64,000 nucleotides of DNA from Desulfobacterales bacterium (GCA_024637225.1 JAGXFP010000029.1:18660-82659); one strand, 5' to 3'; counted from the stretch's first letter, positions 53,167 through 63,571 are shown. Made by a program: numbers and translations. The notes: generated from the letters alone by a model not told the origin.

Positions 53167-53691
53167 ACTTTCCAGAAACCGCTCCAGCCGGTCGCCCCAA
53201 ACCTCATAGCCCCGGGAAGTGAGATGGACCTCATCCTCCAGGATATCCGCCAGGGGTGCGCCGTCGCTGTCGACCACCGCCGCCCAGACGTCGAGGTAGC
53301 GGGCGCCGGCGGCGGCTGCCAGGCTTTGCAGGGAGGAGTTCACCCTGGCCACGGTATCGGGAGCCAGGTAATTCAGCTTCATGGGCAACAGGCTGTTGAC
53401 CGTCAGCACCGTCTCGGGATAGGCGTTTTTGAAAGTGGCCAGAATATCGGCGTAGGCCCCCTGAAAATTGAAATTCTCCATGGCGACATTGTTGGTGCCG
53501 ATCATTATAAGGACCAGATCGGGCGCTTCATGGTTTTCGACAATCGCGGCGGCCCGGCTCCTTAACTCTTCGACCGATTCACCGGAGCGGCCCAGATTCA
53601 AGACCTCCCTGCCGGGAAAGCGGCCCTGCCAGTCGAAAAACTCGATCATCGAATCGCCGACCAGCATCAGTTTGTTGAATTTATCCGCCAT
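53164..53691 (-). CDS. SGNH/GDSL-type hydrolase
   Basis: LMLVGDSMIEFFDW...NLGRSGES...LVLIMIGTNNVAM...DEVHLTSRGYEVWGDRL. Confidence 0.85.
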   Translation of the reverse strand: MADKFNKLMLVGDSMIEFFDWQGRFPGREVLNLGRSGESVEELRSRAAAIVENHEAPDLVLIMIGTNNVAMENFNFQGAYADILATFKNAYPETVLTVNSLLPMKLNYLAPDTVARVNSSLQSLAAAAGARYLDVWAAVVDSDGAPLADILEDEVHLTSRGYEVWGDRLERFLES

Positions 53692-53766
53692 GGCTGCTCC
53701 TCCGGTTATTGCCGATCCCTTTGTGGTGAATATTACCGGGTAAACTGTAATCGACGCAATCAATTA

Positions 53767-53899
53767 TGATGGCGTCGCAAAAATCGCCAGCTCCTGCGTT
53801 GCTGCAAATTGTCTCGGCATTGCAACGTACTGAAGTACGTTTCATTCCTCGAAATTCACGCGCCTTGGATCTGACGATTTTTGCTTAGCCATCCCATTT
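53767..53899. repeat. Family D copy
   Basis: gatggcgtcgcaaaaatcgccagctcctgcgttgctgcaaattgtctcggcattgcaacgtactgaagtacgtttcattcctcgaaattcacgcgcc... Confidence 0.85.
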
Positions 53900-53922
53900 C
53901 GCTTTTTCGAGACTTATAAAAA

Positions 53923-54032
53923 CGGATGGCTTCGCAAAAAATCGCCGGCTCCGGCGTTGCTGCAAATTGTCTCGGCATTGCAGCGTACTTAAAGTACGTT
54001 TCATTCCTCGAAATTCGCGCGCCGTGAATCTG
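53923..54032. repeat. Family D copy
   Basis: ggatggcttcgcaaaaaatcgccggctccggcgttgctgcaaattgtctcggcattgcagcgtactt... Confidence 0.85.
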
Positions 54033-54072
54033 GGGCTCACTAAGCACCGTCACGGATTGAGGACTTTGTCAA

Positions 54073-56181
54073 TTAGTCATCCCCGGCATCGGGCCTGGAG
54101 ATCAGCACCAATGTCGCCATCGCCGCCAATTCGAATTCGTTGCCCGTAAACAGCGGCGCCTCCTCTTCGGGATAGATATCGCCGGGGGTCTCGGCGCCGC
54201 TGTTCAGGAGCAGGTGCCAGCAGCGGCCGGGGGGCAGGGTTGGAGTCATAATTCGGGCGTTGGCCGAATCGCCGTTCAAAATAACGAAGAAATCGTCATC
54301 CCGGGGCTCGCCGACCGCGACCCCGTCCAGCATAAACCCGAGTATCCTGCCCTCGTGGGACCAATCCGTCTCCCCGGGTCGCAGGGACTGCCAGTGGATC
54401 TCGTGGGGGTCAAGCCCGCCGGCGTCCGGGAAAAACTCCTCCCGCCGGAAAATAGGGTGTTTTTTACGCAGCCCGATCAGCAGGCGGAAATAGCGGAGCA
54501 GATCGCGGTTGCTCTCGGCCAGCCGCCAGTCCAGCCAGCTGATTTCATTGTCCTGGCAATAGGCGTTGTTATTGCCCCGCTGGCTGCGGCCGAACTCATC
54601 GCCGGCAACCAGCATCGGCGTTCCCTGGGAGAGAAAGAGGATGGCCGCGAAGGAGCGAATCCGCCGCCGGCGGAGTCTGTTGATTTCGCCATCGTCGGTC
54701 TCGCCCTCGGCGCCGCTGTTCCAGCTCAGGTTGTGATTGTCGCCGTCCCGGTTGTCCTCGCCGTTCATCTCGTTGTGCTTCCGGTTGTAGGAGACCAGAT
54801 CGGAGAGGGTGAAACCGTCGTGGCTGGTAATGAAGTTGATGCTGTTAAACGGGGCTTTGTCGTTGTTCTGATAAAGATCGGCGCTGCCGCTGACCCTGGT
54901 GGCCAGAGCCGCGACCCCGCCCCCGCCGCCGTTTATGAAGGCCCGGACATCGTCCCGGTAGCGCCCGTTCCACTCGGCCCAGCGCGGATGGTTGGAAAAA
55001 GAGCCGACCTGATAGAGCCCGGCCGCGTCCCACGCCTCGGCAATGATCTTGGTGTTAGCCAGGATCGGATCTTCGGCGATCTTCTCCACCATCGGCGGAT
55101 TTTTCATGACCTCGCCGTCGGTATCCCGGCCGAGGACCGAGGCCAGATCGAAGCGGAAACCGTCGACATGCATTTCGATCACCCAATAGCGCAGGCAGTC
55201 CATAATCAATTTGCGGACCAGGGGATGATTGCAGTTCAAGGTGTTGCCGCAGCCGGAAAAGTTGAGGTAGTCGCGGCTGTGAGGATCGAGCAGGTAATAG
55301 ATGGAATTGTCCAGTCCCCGGAAGCTGTAAACCGGGCCGTCGGCGCCGCCCTCGGCGGTGTGGTTGAAGACAATATCGAGGATCACCTCGATCCCGGCCC
55401 GGTGCAGGGCCTTGACCATCTCCTTGAACTCCCGAACCTGGTTGCCGTTACGGCCGTTGACCGCATAGGACGCCTTGGGCGCGAAGAAGGAGATCGGACT
55501 GTATCCCCAGAAATTTCGCAGTAATTCACCGGTAAGGGGATTGCGGTTCCGGTTTTCGTTTTCGTTGAACTCGGCAACCGGCAACAGCTCCACCGCGGTG
55601 ATCCCCAACTCCTTCAAGTAGGGAATCTTCTCGACCAGGCCCCGGTAGGTGCCGGGATGGGCGACTCCGGAGGATGGGTGGCAGCTGAAGCCCCGGACAT
55701 GCAGCTCGTAGATGATCGAATCCTGCAGGGGGATATTCAAGGGCTTGTCGCCCTCCCAGTCGAAATCCTCGCAGGCCAGGCAGCCGCGGCGGTGAAAGCC
55801 CCGGGCCGGGCTTTCCGCCCCCTGCCGCACGTAAATCTCGCCCCAGTTCGAGCCGCCGGTCAAAGCCCCGGCATAAGGGTCAAGCAGGAGATCGTCGCCG
55901 AAGCGATGCCCGGCCCCCTCCGGGCCCCAGGGCCCCCTGACCCGATAACCGTAGCGCAGATTGGGATCGAGGTCGTGAACAAGGACATGCCAGATATCGC
56001 CGGTCCGGTTGACCAGCGGATCGAGCTCGATCGCGGCATGGATCTCGTCCCGGCCGCTTTTGAAGAAAAGGAGAGTGACCTCTTCGCCGTGCCTGGAAAA
56101 CAGGGAAAAGTTAAACCCTTTCGGGGTGCGGAAGTTGCCTAGGGGCAGGGGCGCGCCGGGAGTGTTCTTAAGTTTGCTCAT
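54073..56181 (-). CDS. glgX: Glycogen debranching protein GlgX
   Basis: 702 aa; YGYRVRGPWGPEGAGHRF, LDIVFNHTAEG, GFRFDLASVLGRD, FGRSQRGNNNAYCQDNEISWLDW. Confidence 0.94.
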   Translation of the reverse strand: MSKLKNTPGAPLPLGNFRTPKGFNFSLFSRHGEEVTLLFFKSGRDEIHAAIELDPLVNRTGDIWHVLVHDLDPNLRYGYRVRGPWGPEGAGHRFGDDLLLDPYAGALTGGSNWGEIYVRQGAESPARGFHRRGCLACEDFDWEGDKPLNIPLQDSIIYELHVRGFSCHPSSGVAHPGTYRGLVEKIPYLKELGITAVELLPVAEFNENENRNRNPLTGELLRNFWGYSPISFFAPKASYAVNGRNGNQVREFKEMVKALHRAGIEVILDIVFNHTAEGGADGPVYSFRGLDNSIYYLLDPHSRDYLNFSGCGNTLNCNHPLVRKLIMDCLRYWVIEMHVDGFRFDLASVLGRDTDGEVMKNPPMVEKIAEDPILANTKIIAEAWDAAGLYQVGSFSNHPRWAEWNGRYRDDVRAFINGGGGGVAALATRVSGSADLYQNNDKAPFNSINFITSHDGFTLSDLVSYNRKHNEMNGEDNRDGDNHNLSWNSGAEGETDDGEINRLRRRRIRSFAAILFLSQGTPMLVAGDEFGRSQRGNNNAYCQDNEISWLDWRLAESNRDLLRYFRLLIGLRKKHPIFRREEFFPDAGGLDPHEIHWQSLRPGETDWSHEGRILGFMLDGVAVGEPRDDDFFVILNGDSANARIMTPTLPPGRCWHLLLNSGAETPGDIYPEEEAPLFTGNEFELAAMATLVLISRPDAGDD

Positions 56182-56390
56182 GATTTTTTTATCGGGAAAT
56201 TAAAAGCCCTTGCTAAACGATAATGATTATTGTTTAATAAACTAAGTTGAGTGCTAGGCGACTGCCGGAGCAGCGGCGCCGGACTTGGAGCGCCTGTACT
56301 CCGTTCTCGAACGCTCAAGGATTCAGGTAATATAAGCATTTAAAAGCTTTCAAGTCTGTAAATATAAATCACGCCGGAGGAATAATCGTC

Positions 56391-57338
56391 ATGGGTTTGG
56401 CCAATTTACTCGATATAAGCGACCGCCAGGGATTTTCCATCGACTGGGAGATAACTCCGACCTACTCCTTCACCATGTTTGAAAGCTGGGGGGGCAAGGA
56501 CGGCGAACGGATCAGAAACAATGACGAGAAATTCTACTATTTCTATGTCAACGCCTGGGCTTTACCCGCCGCCTTGTATCTGATGGAGCGCGGCGTCAAG
56601 CACGCCAGAATTCTGGCCCGGATTACCGCGCCCCAGGATCTCATCGACGAATGCGTGGCGGCGGGAGGCCGTTCCGCTTCCCTGGACCGCAATTATGCGA
56701 TCACGCCGGCACTCAGGGAGTGGCTGCTCAGGACAGTGGTCAACGATACCGATGCCGCTCTGGTCAGCCCGGTCCTCGCCGAGGAAGAGACGGCGGAACT
56801 CTCCGACACCGGCCTGCCGACTGTCGCCGAACTGCCGGACGGCCTGAACCCCGTGCAGCTTCGCAACGAACCGGCCTTTTTCAGCAGCGAGCAGTTGGTG
56901 GAACTAATCCGGCACCACAACTTTTTTGATCAAAAACGAAACCCGGGCGGCTCTTTTGTCAATTATCTGGTGGACAACCAGGACCAGCGGACCGTCACCG
57001 ACCAGCGCACCGCGCTGATGTGGGACCGGCAGGGTTGCGATCTTGCCAATCTCAAACGGGTCAGAAAATATATCGACGACCTCAACCGCGAAAAATTCGC
57101 CGGCCATGACAACTGGCGGCTGCCAACCATCGATGAGGCCCTCTCTCTGATGGAACCCGCCCAGAACCAGTCCGGCTTGCACCTGCACCCCTGCTTCTCC
57201 CGGAAGCAGCCTTTCATTTTCACCGCGGATCAGCGGCGACCCGGGGGTTACTGGTTCGTCGATTACAAGCAGGGCGCCGCTTTCTGGGCTTCCGGCACGA
57301 TTCCCGGCGGTTTCGGGCGGGCGTGTCGATCCGTCTAG
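56391..57338 (+). CDS. DUF1566 (Lcl C-terminal)-domain protein with an unassigned N-terminal half
   Basis: TALMWDRQGCDLANLKRVRKYIDDLNREKFAGHDNWRLPTIDEALSLMEP. Confidence 0.75.
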   Translation: MGLANLLDISDRQGFSIDWEITPTYSFTMFESWGGKDGERIRNNDEKFYYFYVNAWALPAALYLMERGVKHARILARITAPQDLIDECVAAGGRSASLDRNYAITPALREWLLRTVVNDTDAALVSPVLAEEETAELSDTGLPTVAELPDGLNPVQLRNEPAFFSSEQLVELIRHHNFFDQKRNPGGSFVNYLVDNQDQRTVTDQRTALMWDRQGCDLANLKRVRKYIDDLNREKFAGHDNWRLPTIDEALSLMEPAQNQSGLHLHPCFSRKQPFIFTADQRRPGGYWFVDYKQGAAFWASGTIPGGFGRACRSV

Positions 57339-57558
57339 CATCTGAGCCCAGCTTCATTTTGCCGGCCGGCCCTTCGCGAAAAATGTGGGGGGGCGTAGGG
57401 CCGCCCGGCGTTTTCTCCTGTTCTATCCTGAAACGCCCTTTCCATGGCGCTTCCCCGAGAGCAGGCAAAACGCCTGATTTGAGTTTGACTTTTCCCCGGC
57501 TCGACAGTTATATTATCCGGCGAACCTTACAATTATAAATTCCTGAATCGGTGATCCA

Positions 57559-58029
57559 GTGCGACAGATAATATTCGGGGCATTTGTCCTGGTCTTATTG
57601 GCCGCCGGCAATCTGTCGGCTTTCGAGGGCGACAGCTTCGGCCTCCCCCTGACCCTTAGCGAACCGACCATGGTTTCGGAGATCGAGAAATCTCCGGAGA
57701 GTTTTGTCGGCAAGCGGATCCTGATCACCGGCACCGTGGTCGAGGTTTGCGCGAAAAGGGGCTGCTGGCTGGATCTCGCCAGCGATACCCCTTTCAAAAA
57801 AATCCAGGTCAAGGTTACCGACGGAGTGATCGTCTTTCCCATGTCGGCCCGGGGCCGCACCGCCCATGTGGAAGGGGTCATCGAAGAGATCAAGCTCAGC
57901 GAAAAAGAGGCCCTGGAGTACCGGAGCCATCAGGCCGAGGAAAAAGGGGTTCCCTTCGATCCCGCCGCCGTAAAAGGACCGCAGACGATCTACCGGCTGA
58001 AAGCCCTGGGCGCCGTCATCGAAAAATAG
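57559..58029 (+). CDS. DUF4920-type exported protein
   Basis: Signal peptide; GKRILITGTVVEVCAKRGCWLDLASD...VTDGVIVFPMSARGRTAHVEGVI. Confidence 0.75.
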   Translation: MRQIIFGAFVLVLLAAGNLSAFEGDSFGLPLTLSEPTMVSEIEKSPESFVGKRILITGTVVEVCAKRGCWLDLASDTPFKKIQVKVTDGVIVFPMSARGRTAHVEGVIEEIKLSEKEALEYRSHQAEEKGVPFDPAAVKGPQTIYRLKALGAVIEK

Positions 58030-58030
58030 G

Positions 58031-58585
58031 ATGAAATGGCGCAGATGGAACAACCTCATCCACCGGGATCTTGGCTACTTCTGCTTCGGACTGACCATCA
58101 TCTATGCGGTCTCCGGCATCGCGGTTAACCATATCGAGAGCTGGAATCCCAGCTATACCATCGAACGGAGCCGGACCAGGCTTGCCGAGCCCCTTTCTTC
58201 CGATGGGCTCGACAGGGAAGCGATCGCCAGCATCCTGGCCGAGCTCGATGAGAACGGCGCCTACAAAAACAGTTTCTGGCCCGACCCCGATACCCTGCAG
58301 ATCTTCGTCGAAGGCAATACCCTCACCGTCAACCCTGGCACCGGAGAAATCCTGCAGGAAAAAGTCTCCCCCCGGCCGGTTCTGCACCAGATGAACTACC
58401 TGCATTTAAACCATCCCAAAAAACTCTGGTCCTGGTTCGCCGATCTCTATGCCCTCTTTCTGGGGATTCTGGCGATTACCGGTCTCTTCGTCCTGAAAGG
58501 TAAAAAAGGCATTGCCGGCCGAGGCGCCTGGCTTTCCGGAGCGGGAATCATTCTACCCCTGCTCTTCCTCTGGCTTTATTATTGA
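58031..58585 (+). CDS. PepSY-associated TM domain protein
   Basis: RWNNLIHRDLGYFCFGLTIIYAVSGIAVNH...LHLNHPKKLWSWFADLYALFLGILAITGLF. Confidence 0.82.
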   Translation: MKWRRWNNLIHRDLGYFCFGLTIIYAVSGIAVNHIESWNPSYTIERSRTRLAEPLSSDGLDREAIASILAELDENGAYKNSFWPDPDTLQIFVEGNTLTVNPGTGEILQEKVSPRPVLHQMNYLHLNHPKKLWSWFADLYALFLGILAITGLFVLKGKKGIAGRGAWLSGAGIILPLLFLWLYY

Positions 58586-58738
58586 TGGCGTCGCAAAAAC
58601 CGCCAGCTCCTGCGTTGCTGCAAATTGTCTCGTCATTGCAGCGTACTGAAGTACGCTTCATTCCTCGAAATTCGCGCGCCTTGGATCTGACGATTTTGGC
58701 TTAGCCATCCGATTTTTGACTTTTTGCGAATTTATCAT
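58583..58738. repeat. Family D copy; its first bases are the TGA of the preceding CDS
   Basis: tgatggcgtcgcaaaaaccgccagctcctgcgttgctgcaaattgtctcgtcattgcagcgtactgaagtacgc... Confidence 0.85.
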
Positions 58739-58741
58739 TAT

Positions 58742-58882
58742 TGATGGCGTCGCAAAAACTCCGATCTACTGCGTCGTGGCGCCCCCCCAATGGTTCTGTT
58801 CAATCCCCCTTTCGAGGCACTTCCTGCGGGGCGTATATCGAAGTTTTCGCTTAGACATCCCCTGACTTTTTGCGGGTTTGTC
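58742..58882. repeat. Family D-related copy with a different core
   Basis: tgatggcgtcgcaaaaactccgatctactgcgtcgtgg...cttagacatcccctgactttttgcgggtttgtca. Confidence 0.65.
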
Positions 58883-58938
58883 ATATTGAACTTGCGCCGG
58901 TAAATCGGACAACCTGTAACCGCCATATTGCCTCGCCT

Positions 58939-59000
58939 GATAAAGCTGATTTGCCACGACACCAGTCTTTTCAAACGAAACTTATGTCCTGTGAGTATAA
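58939..59000 (+). repeat. Two-hairpin element, copy 7 (divergent)
   Basis: gataaagctgatttgccacgacaccagtcttttcaaacgaaacttatgtcctgtgagtataa. Confidence 0.65.
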
Positions 59001-59041
59001 TTTTCCATGAAATATCCCCGCCGATCGGGCATATTTAGCGA

Positions 59042-61966
59042 ATGGCACTTCTAAACTTCATAAAACCCAAATACCGTCACAAAGACCCGGCCGTCAGATT
59101 GGCCGCCATCGGCGAAATCGATCCGGCCGAAACCGAGATTCTCACCGAACTGAGCGTCAATGATCCGGACCACCGGGTGCGGCGCGGCGCCATCGAACAT
59201 CTGGCTGATCCTGTCGTCCTGGCGAACTTGACCAGGCTGGTCGCCCCGGCTGAGCTGCCGCTGGTCGTAGCCAGAAAGGAACAACTCCTCCACGATCTGG
59301 TTCTCGCCTGCCCCGATCAAGACCTGGGCCTGAAGAGCCTCCGGGAAATCTCCTCCCCTGAATTACTGGCTTCGATCGCCGTCAACCACAGCCGTACTGA
59401 AATGCGCCGGGAAGCCGTGGAGAGGATCGCCGACCAGCAGATCCTGGCCCAGGTTCTGGAACAGAACTGCGGCAAGGAACCGGCCCGGGTTGCCATGGCA
59501 AAAATCAGCGACGAGGAGCTCTTGACCCGGCTCAGCAAAAGTGCGGCCAGCAAGACCGCCAGACAGCTGGCCGGAGATAAATTAGCCGAAATCAACCATC
59601 GGCGAACCCAGCCCGATCCCGCTGAAATCGTCCGCCGGACCCTGAGCGCCCTGGCAACTGAAGCCGCGGCAATGCTGAGCTCCATCGATATTGACCAGGC
59701 GGCCGCGAAGCTTGAGCTCGGCAAGGAGCAGTGGCGAAAACTCGATCCCGACGGAAATCATCCCGACTATTCATTTTTCACCGGGATCTGTGACGATTTT
59801 GCCCGGAAATTTCGGGAGATCGAAGAACGCCGCGCCCTGGAGCGGGAAAAAGCCCTGGACTATGCACGATTGCAGGCCGGACTGGCGGAGATCTGCACAA
59901 CCATCGAGCGCCTGACCAGCTCCCCCGATCCCGCCGCCGAAGACGAAAAGGAAAGAATGGTCTCCAGCTGGCACGCCCTGCTGGCCGAAACGGCCGGTAA
60001 AGTAACGCCCAGTCCAGCCATGGCCAAAAAATTTGCCGAGGTCTGCCGGAGCTTTGAGATTAGCCGGCCTAAAATCGTCCGCGAGAAGGACCTGCTCGAT
60101 ACCATCGAGCAAGACCGGCAAACGGCAAAGGGGCTGATCGAAAAGGGCGCCCTGAAAAAAGCCGGCGCCGCTTTAGCGGAAGCGGAGAAGAAGCTGGTCG
60201 AGCTCAACTTTAAATATTTCAATCCCGCCGCCACCCGGAAACTAATCACCGCGACAGCCGCCGATCTTGCCCGGGCCGAACAGGAAAATCACGAGCGGAA
60301 TTTCGAGCGGGCCCGGCAAATCTGCGCCGAGCTCGAAAAAATAAGCGCTCAGGTCGATACCCGCACCGAAGGTCAACTTCAGGAACTGCTGCGGAACTTG
60401 CGGGAGCTGCCGAATCTCTATGGCGCCGAGGCGGAAACCCTGAAAGATCGGTTCCGGAAAGGGGTGGCCGAGCTGACCGCAAAGCTGCAAGGATTTCAAC
60501 AGGAACGGGACTGGCAGCTTTGGGCCAATTTGACCCTCAAGGAAAAATTAACCGCGCAAGTCGAAGCCCTTGACGGGGAGGAAGATCTGGCCACCGTTTT
60601 CAAGGTAGTCCGGGAAAGCCAGGAGAAGTGGAAAAGCATCGGGCCGGTGCCCCTCAAAAAATCGCGGAAATTATGGGACCGCTTCCATGCCGCCTGCGAG
60701 CGCAGCTTCAAACGCACCGAGCCCTATCTGGCGGAAAGAAACGCCATGCGGGCCGAGGCCTTGGAACGGCGTCGGGAAATCTGCGCCCGGGCCGCAAAAC
60801 TTTCCGAATCGAGCGACTGGCGGCAAACAGCCGATACCCTGAAGGAATTGCAGACAGAGTGGCAGAACCTGCCCGCAGCCCCCCGCCAGGAGGAAAGAAA
60901 GCTCTTCAAGCAATTCCGCAAGGAGTGTGACCGCTTCTTTGCACGGCGCCAGGAAGTTTATCTGGAGCGGGACACGGACCGCCGAGAGCAGCTTCATAAA
61001 AAGGAAGAACTTTGCGCCGAGGCGGAAGCACTGGCCGCGGAGCCCCAGCCGGAATACGCGATTAAATTCCGCGATCTCCAGGCCGACTGGAAAAAGGCGG
61101 GACCGGTTCCGAGGGAGGAGGCGGATCAGATTTGGACCCGCTTCAGGACTGCCTGCGACCTTTTCTTCAGCTGGCTTGACCAGGAAAGGCGGGCTAATCT
61201 GGCCCAAAAAGAGGAACTCTGCCGGCGGGCCGAAAAAATCGTGGCCGGAACAGAGCAAACCGCCGGCCGGAAAGAGATTGCCGAGCAGCTTGCCGAAATG
61301 CGCCGCCAATGGCAGGAGATCGGTCCGGTGCCCCGGGGAGAAAGCGATGCAATCTGGCAGCGCTTTTGCAGACCGGCTGATTCGTTCTTCAAGGCCGGGC
61401 AGCAGCAGCGGGAGGAGGAAAACCATAACCGCCGTCTTAATCAGGACAGAAAAGAAAAACTGCTGGCCCGGGCCGAAGAACTGGCGGGCTTGGGGGCGGA
61501 TAATAAAACTACCGCCCGGATGGAAAAATTACAGAATGAATGGTCGGAGTCCGGCAGCGCTCCCCGGAACACCGACAAGGAGCTTAACCAGCGGTTCAAG
61601 GCCCTGTGTGACGCCTTTTTTGGCGGCCACTCCCAATATTTCAGCGATCTCAAGCAAGAGCAGTTTGAAAATCAGAAGAAAAAAGAGAGCCTTTGTCTGC
61701 GCCTGGAAAATATTCTGGGCGACACCCGGAATCCCGAGAGCGGAGATGGCGGCCGGGCTCTGTCCCTGGCCGAGGAACTTAAACAGGCCATGGAGGACAA
61801 CTTCATCCTGGCCGGAAGGCGTAATGAAAAAAAGACGGTGGACGAAGAGGTCGGGCGGATTGAACAGGATTGGCGGAATACCGGGGCGGCTCCCTATGAC
61901 CAGGCGGGACCTTTGCACAAAAGATTCCAGGATGCCCTCGATCGCTACTATCGGAGCCGGCGCTAG
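59042..61966 (+). CDS. DUF349-repeat protein
   Basis: 974 aa; repeated W..IGPVP...(D/S)..W.RF...CD.FF pattern. Confidence 0.88.
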   Translation: MALLNFIKPKYRHKDPAVRLAAIGEIDPAETEILTELSVNDPDHRVRRGAIEHLADPVVLANLTRLVAPAELPLVVARKEQLLHDLVLACPDQDLGLKSLREISSPELLASIAVNHSRTEMRREAVERIADQQILAQVLEQNCGKEPARVAMAKISDEELLTRLSKSAASKTARQLAGDKLAEINHRRTQPDPAEIVRRTLSALATEAAAMLSSIDIDQAAAKLELGKEQWRKLDPDGNHPDYSFFTGICDDFARKFREIEERRALEREKALDYARLQAGLAEICTTIERLTSSPDPAAEDEKERMVSSWHALLAETAGKVTPSPAMAKKFAEVCRSFEISRPKIVREKDLLDTIEQDRQTAKGLIEKGALKKAGAALAEAEKKLVELNFKYFNPAATRKLITATAADLARAEQENHERNFERARQICAELEKISAQVDTRTEGQLQELLRNLRELPNLYGAEAETLKDRFRKGVAELTAKLQGFQQERDWQLWANLTLKEKLTAQVEALDGEEDLATVFKVVRESQEKWKSIGPVPLKKSRKLWDRFHAACERSFKRTEPYLAERNAMRAEALERRREICARAAKLSESSDWRQTADTLKELQTEWQNLPAAPRQEERKLFKQFRKECDRFFARRQEVYLERDTDRREQLHKKEELCAEAEALAAEPQPEYAIKFRDLQADWKKAGPVPREEADQIWTRFRTACDLFFSWLDQERRANLAQKEELCRRAEKIVAGTEQTAGRKEIAEQLAEMRRQWQEIGPVPRGESDAIWQRFCRPADSFFKAGQQQREEENHNRRLNQDRKEKLLARAEELAGLGADNKTTARMEKLQNEWSESGSAPRNTDKELNQRFKALCDAFFGGHSQYFSDLKQEQFENQKKKESLCLRLENILGDTRNPESGDGGRALSLAEELKQAMEDNFILAGRRNEKKTVDEEVGRIEQDWRNTGAAPYDQAGPLHKRFQDALDRYYRSRR

Positions 61967-62128
61967 TACCACGTAAACCATAAAGTTTCGCGAGATTGCG
62001 AAGGGATTCTGCGGGCCAGCTAGGCGCGGCTTCCCGCGCATAGCAACGCTCTGCAAGGGAAGTCGCAACGCAGTTGGCACGTAAAATAACGAGCAAAATG
62101 CGATGGTTTAGGGGTTACGGGGTACTAG
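61963..62128. repeat. MITE-like palindromic element, family A copy 2
   Basis: TA|GTACCACGTAAACCATAAAGTTTCGC...GCGATGGTTTAGGGGTTACGGGGTAC|TA. Confidence 0.88.
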
Positions 62129-62172
62129 GATAAACTGCCGGCCGGCAATTCCAGGCTTGGCCGCCGGCGGTC

Positions 62173-63519
62173 CTAGGTGTGCCCGGCCATGACTTCCTCG
62201 GCCTTTTCGGGCTCCCCCATCTCACGATAAATCTCGGCCAGTTCTTCAAGCACGCGAAGGTTGTTCGGACTCTGACCGAGGACCTTGCGGCAGTATTCAA
62301 CGGCTTCGGGGTATTTGCCCTGGTGGCGGAATATCCTGGCCATGCCTTGGCAGGCGTACGGATCGAAGCGGATATGCAGGCTGGCCTGGTAATGCTCCAA
62401 GGCCTTCTCGTAATCGCCGGTATTCAGGCAGGCATCGCCGACCCGGGAATGCATGACCTGGTTACGGGGTTCCTTATCGAGAATCATGCTCCACCACTTG
62501 ACGACCTCATCGTAATTTTTCATCCAGCGGTTGCAATCGCCAAGGCCGTAGAGGGCAAAAGTGTTACCCGGTTCAAGCTCAACCGCTTTGGCGTAGTATT
62601 GGATCGCCCGGTCATACTCCTGGCGGCGCCGGTAAATATTGCCGACCATGGTCAGGACCGCCACATATCCTTCATCCAGCTCCAAAAGCCGGCCCAGATA
62701 ACGGAGGGCCTTATCGTCCTTCTCCAGTTTATAAAAAAGGCTGCCGACCCCGAGTAAGGCATACTTATCATTGTCGTTAATCTCCAGAGCGCGGAGATAA
62801 TATTTCTCGGATTCACTGTATTTTTTAAGCTTCTTATAGGAATCGCCGACCCGGGTCAGCACCTGGATGTCGTCTTCATTGCATTCCAGATAGCGCTTCC
62901 AGTAAGAGATCGCCAGATCGTGCTCATTCTTGCCGCGGTGGGCATCACCCGCCCCCCGCAGGGCAAAGACGTTCTTTTCGTCAATACTCAGGATCTTCTC
63001 GTAATAGTTGATCGCCTTGCCGAACTTCTTCTGTTCCCGGTAAAGATCGCCGAGCCCGACCAGGATATAGGCGTTATCGGGATCGAGCTCATAGGCCTCG
63101 CGCAGGACCTTCTCGGCCTCCTGGAACTGACCTTTCCTTAAAAGCCGGTTGCCCTTCCTGGAAAGATCGATGGCGCTGTCGAGGGCGGCGCCCCCGGCAA
63201 CTTCGGTCAGCCCCTGGCTCTCCCTCACCCACTGCCAGTATCCGGCCCCAACGTCCTGGGCGCTGACCGTGACCCACTGAGGAGTTTCATAGGGATGATT
63301 ATCCTTGAGCCAGCTTGCCAGCTTGACGGCAGTCTCCGAATCGAATTTGAAGGTAATCCGATACTCGTCAACGGCTTCCCGCACCCCTTCCCACAGATAA
63401 AAGGAACGAATCGGCCCGTCCACCTGGACACAGGCCGCAAGACGGCTATCAATGCAGGCCGCGGCAAGTTCTTCCGCATTTTCCCGGTTGTCAATCGTGG
63501 TCCAGCCGATGTGTATCAT
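62173..63519 (-). CDS. CutA1-domain/TPR fusion protein
   Basis: N-terminus IGWTTIDNRENAEELAAACIDSRLAACVQVDGPIRSFYLWEGVREAVDEYRITFKFD...HPYETPQWV is CutA-like; remainder is ~8-9 TPRs. Confidence 0.8.
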   Translation of the reverse strand: MIHIGWTTIDNRENAEELAAACIDSRLAACVQVDGPIRSFYLWEGVREAVDEYRITFKFDSETAVKLASWLKDNHPYETPQWVTVSAQDVGAGYWQWVRESQGLTEVAGGAALDSAIDLSRKGNRLLRKGQFQEAEKVLREAYELDPDNAYILVGLGDLYREQKKFGKAINYYEKILSIDEKNVFALRGAGDAHRGKNEHDLAISYWKRYLECNEDDIQVLTRVGDSYKKLKKYSESEKYYLRALEINDNDKYALLGVGSLFYKLEKDDKALRYLGRLLELDEGYVAVLTMVGNIYRRRQEYDRAIQYYAKAVELEPGNTFALYGLGDCNRWMKNYDEVVKWWSMILDKEPRNQVMHSRVGDACLNTGDYEKALEHYQASLHIRFDPYACQGMARIFRHQGKYPEAVEYCRKVLGQSPNNLRVLEELAEIYREMGEPEKAEEVMAGHT

Positions 63520-63571
63520 ATTTTCACTATTTGAATTTTTTAACGAACGGGATGTCATTTAAGCAACAAAC

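Noticed and set aside
54214-55524. 436-aa ORF opposite glgX
   Set aside because: Antisense shadow ORF of a clear GlgX gene.
56391-57338. Diversity-generating retroelement target (DUF1566/C-lectin-like fold)
   Set aside because: No reverse transcriptase or template/variable repeat pair found in the window.
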